Source: Candidatus Accumulibacter phosphatis (GTDB taxonomy: Bacteria > Pseudomonadota > Gammaproteobacteria > Burkholderiales > Rhodocyclaceae). Taken from it: DNA of 46,270 nucleotides. Shown piece after piece: positions 45,241 through 46,270 of the stretch. Within the stretch, counting starts at the first letter, position 1; every line of letters begins with the position of its first letter. The stretch is from NCBI RefSeq assembly GCF_012939955.1, contig NZ_SPMY01000041.1, positions 1 through 46,270 on the forward strand, written 5' to 3'. A program made the translations under genes and the position numbers. The notes under the pieces were generated by a model. That model did no database searches. It was not told where the DNA came from and saw nothing but the letters and a program-made list of their open reading frames with translations.

Positions 45241-46087
45241 ATGCGTAAAATAGAAAAAATCCTCGCGCTGCTGCGAACTGGTGGTGTTCGCGCATTGGCA
45301 CGTACGCTGTTCCGGAGACTGGTTTTCAAGCGTTGGCGGAGCGTGGTTTTTGTTGATGATATGTCCGCTGATCATCCGCCAGTTGAGTGGCCAGCCGGGT
45401 ACAAATACCAGTTATACCCTAAAACCACTGACCTCACATCGGATGAACATAGTGCTCTTGAGGCGATGAATGCCTCCGGTTTTGTGGCTGAACTTGGAGC
45501 AGCAGATGGCCTGTACGTTGTCTGGTACGGCAGGGAAGTCGCGTCATACGGCGCGATAATGTGCGGGACTCGCCAGCACTCGGTGCTTGGTTTGAATCTA
45601 CGGGCCCCCCCTCGTCGGACTTTGTGGCACGGTCCGTGCGCATCGGAAACGAGGGCTCTACAGCCGTGCACTCGTTCTGACCGCACGAAAACTTGGCGCG
45701 CAAGGGCATAAGGCTGTGTTCGTCGAGGTTCTCGAGGACAACGAAGCGTCCATCGCCGGAATCATGAAGGCCGGCTTCATTAAATGGCGGGTAGTCGATG
45801 CACAGATTTACTTGGGCAGATTCGTTCGCAGAGACGGGCATTGGCACTGGGTGAGAAGGGCTCTATGTCGTTTCGTGTGGAACGGGCGCTGGTTTTGGCG
45901 GTTTGAGGGGGCGGCGATGTCAAGGGCGGACGCAGTCCGGGCGCAGTCCGGGCGCAGTCCGGGCGCAGCCGAACCCTTTACATCGCTGCCCGCTCGCTTA
46001 CGCTTCCTCCGGGCCGAGGAAGGCAGTCTGCCGCCCTCGGCATGGAGGACAATAGCGGCCTTTCCTCTCGCGGCCTCTTCCTCATGA
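45241..46087 (+). pseudogene. GNAT-type acetyltransferase, frameshifted
   Basis: The first frame starts MRKIEKILALLRTGGVRAL and reads to GLYVVWYGREVASYGAIMCG. A run of seven C at about 45604-45611 then breaks the frame. The second frame continues LVGLCGTVRAHRKRGLYSRAL (less its first residue), the acetyl-CoA-binding motif of GNAT enzymes, with VFVEVLEDNEASIAGIMKAGF and GRFVRRDGHWHWVRRAL. The break at a homopolymer suggests a sequencing indel. The C-terminal end runs into short tandem repeats and then the transposase, so it may be altered by the insertion. The substrate is unknown; a polysaccharide sugar is plausible. Confidence 0.68.
45931..45971 (+). repeat. Tandem 11-bp repeat
   Basis: CGCAGTCCGGG repeats three times in a row at 45931, 45942 and 45953, followed by a partial CGCAGCCG. 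The period is not a multiple of three. It lies between the GNAT conserved part and the transposase start. Confidence 0.8.
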
Positions 46088-46270
46088 TTGAAACGCTGTT
46101 CACCCAGGCTCTGGGCCTCGTTGCTCCTTGGCAGGTAGCTGAAGTCATCTTCAAGCCAGAGTCGGGACGGATCGATTTCCAGGTCCGATTTGGCGCGGCC
46201 AATCATGCTTGCCCGGCTTGCGGTGCGGCAGCGCAGCCGCTGCATGACCGCTTGGCGCGTTCCTGGCGCC
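46084..46270 (+). mobile_element. ISL3-family transposase, N-terminal part
   Basis: An open frame from ATG at 46084 runs off the window after 62 codons. MIETLFTQALGLVAPWQVAE, FKPESGRIDFQVRFGA and HACPACGAAAQPLHDRLARS match the N-terminus of ISL3-family transposases, with a zinc-binding CxxC pair. The ATG overlaps the TGA of the GNAT frame. The left inverted end of the element was not identified with confidence. Confidence 0.75.

Noticed and set aside
45931-45971. CRISPR-like array
   Set aside because: The 11-bp units are directly adjacent with no spacers and there are no cas genes.

Overview
The window is GC-rich DNA that looks betaproteobacterial, most likely Rhodocyclales and possibly Candidatus Accumulibacter or a relative. 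This is inferred from gene content: a PEP-CTERM protein and an exosortase-associated acyltransferase, an RpoN-type nirBD-narK operon with a phosphatase/kinase fusion, and an SHP/dihaem cytochrome c cluster. No rRNA, tRNA or CRISPR array was seen.

Layout. 1-3.2 kb: an HDOD-GAF-histidine kinase and an exosortase-associated acyltransferase. 3.2-6.7 kb: a divergent envelope module with a LolA-like protein facing a LolD-like ATPase and a DUF1302-like barrel; no permease is present. 6.8-10.1 kb: a gamma-glutamyltransferase, a CheB effector domain without receiver, a MITE-like inverted repeat and a TPR protein. 10.1-13.7 kb: response regulator, sensor kinase and Do-type protease, with a PmrA/QseB-like box before the protease. 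13.8-15.1 kb: two secreted proteins (DUF6515-like, DUF2092). 15.4-18.7 kb: two dicarboxylate transporters (DAACS and Dcu). 19-20.6 kb: a VOC protein and a PEP-CTERM protein behind a sigma-54 promoter, with a clear terminator. 20.7-26.9 kb (minus strand): sigma-54 promoter, nirB, nirD, narK, PP2C-Ser/Thr kinase fusion, then a glcD-like gene remnant. 27.1-32.7 kb: SHP-type cytochrome, dihaem cytochrome c, PepSY protein and ferric-reductase-like flavocytochrome, divergent from PepSY-response regulator-kinase, with four 11-bp-phased half-sites between them. 33.8-44.1 kb (minus strand): a less GC-rich polysaccharide locus with acetyltransferase, two methyltransferases, polysaccharide deacetylase, TPR protein, GT4 glycosyltransferase, Wzx-like flippase and asparagine-synthetase-like protein. 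The right end holds a broken GNAT gene and the start of an ISL3-type transposase.

Main points. (1) A structured repeat of about 130 bp occurs in two full copies and one partial copy. Each copy supplies the TAA stop of the adjoining minus-strand reading frame, and one stem shows a compensatory base pair. (2) There are two good -24/-12 promoters, one for the PEP-CTERM gene and one for nirB. (3) The flippase, the asparagine-synthetase-like gene and the terminal GNAT gene are each split into frames that mostly join at homopolymer runs, so sequencing indels are more likely than true pseudogenes. (4) The asparagine-synthetase-like protein lacks the N-terminal cysteine of glutamine amidotransferases. 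(5) The first 34 bases are an exact inverted copy of the kinase H-box region 0.75 kb away, which may be a rearrangement or an assembly join.
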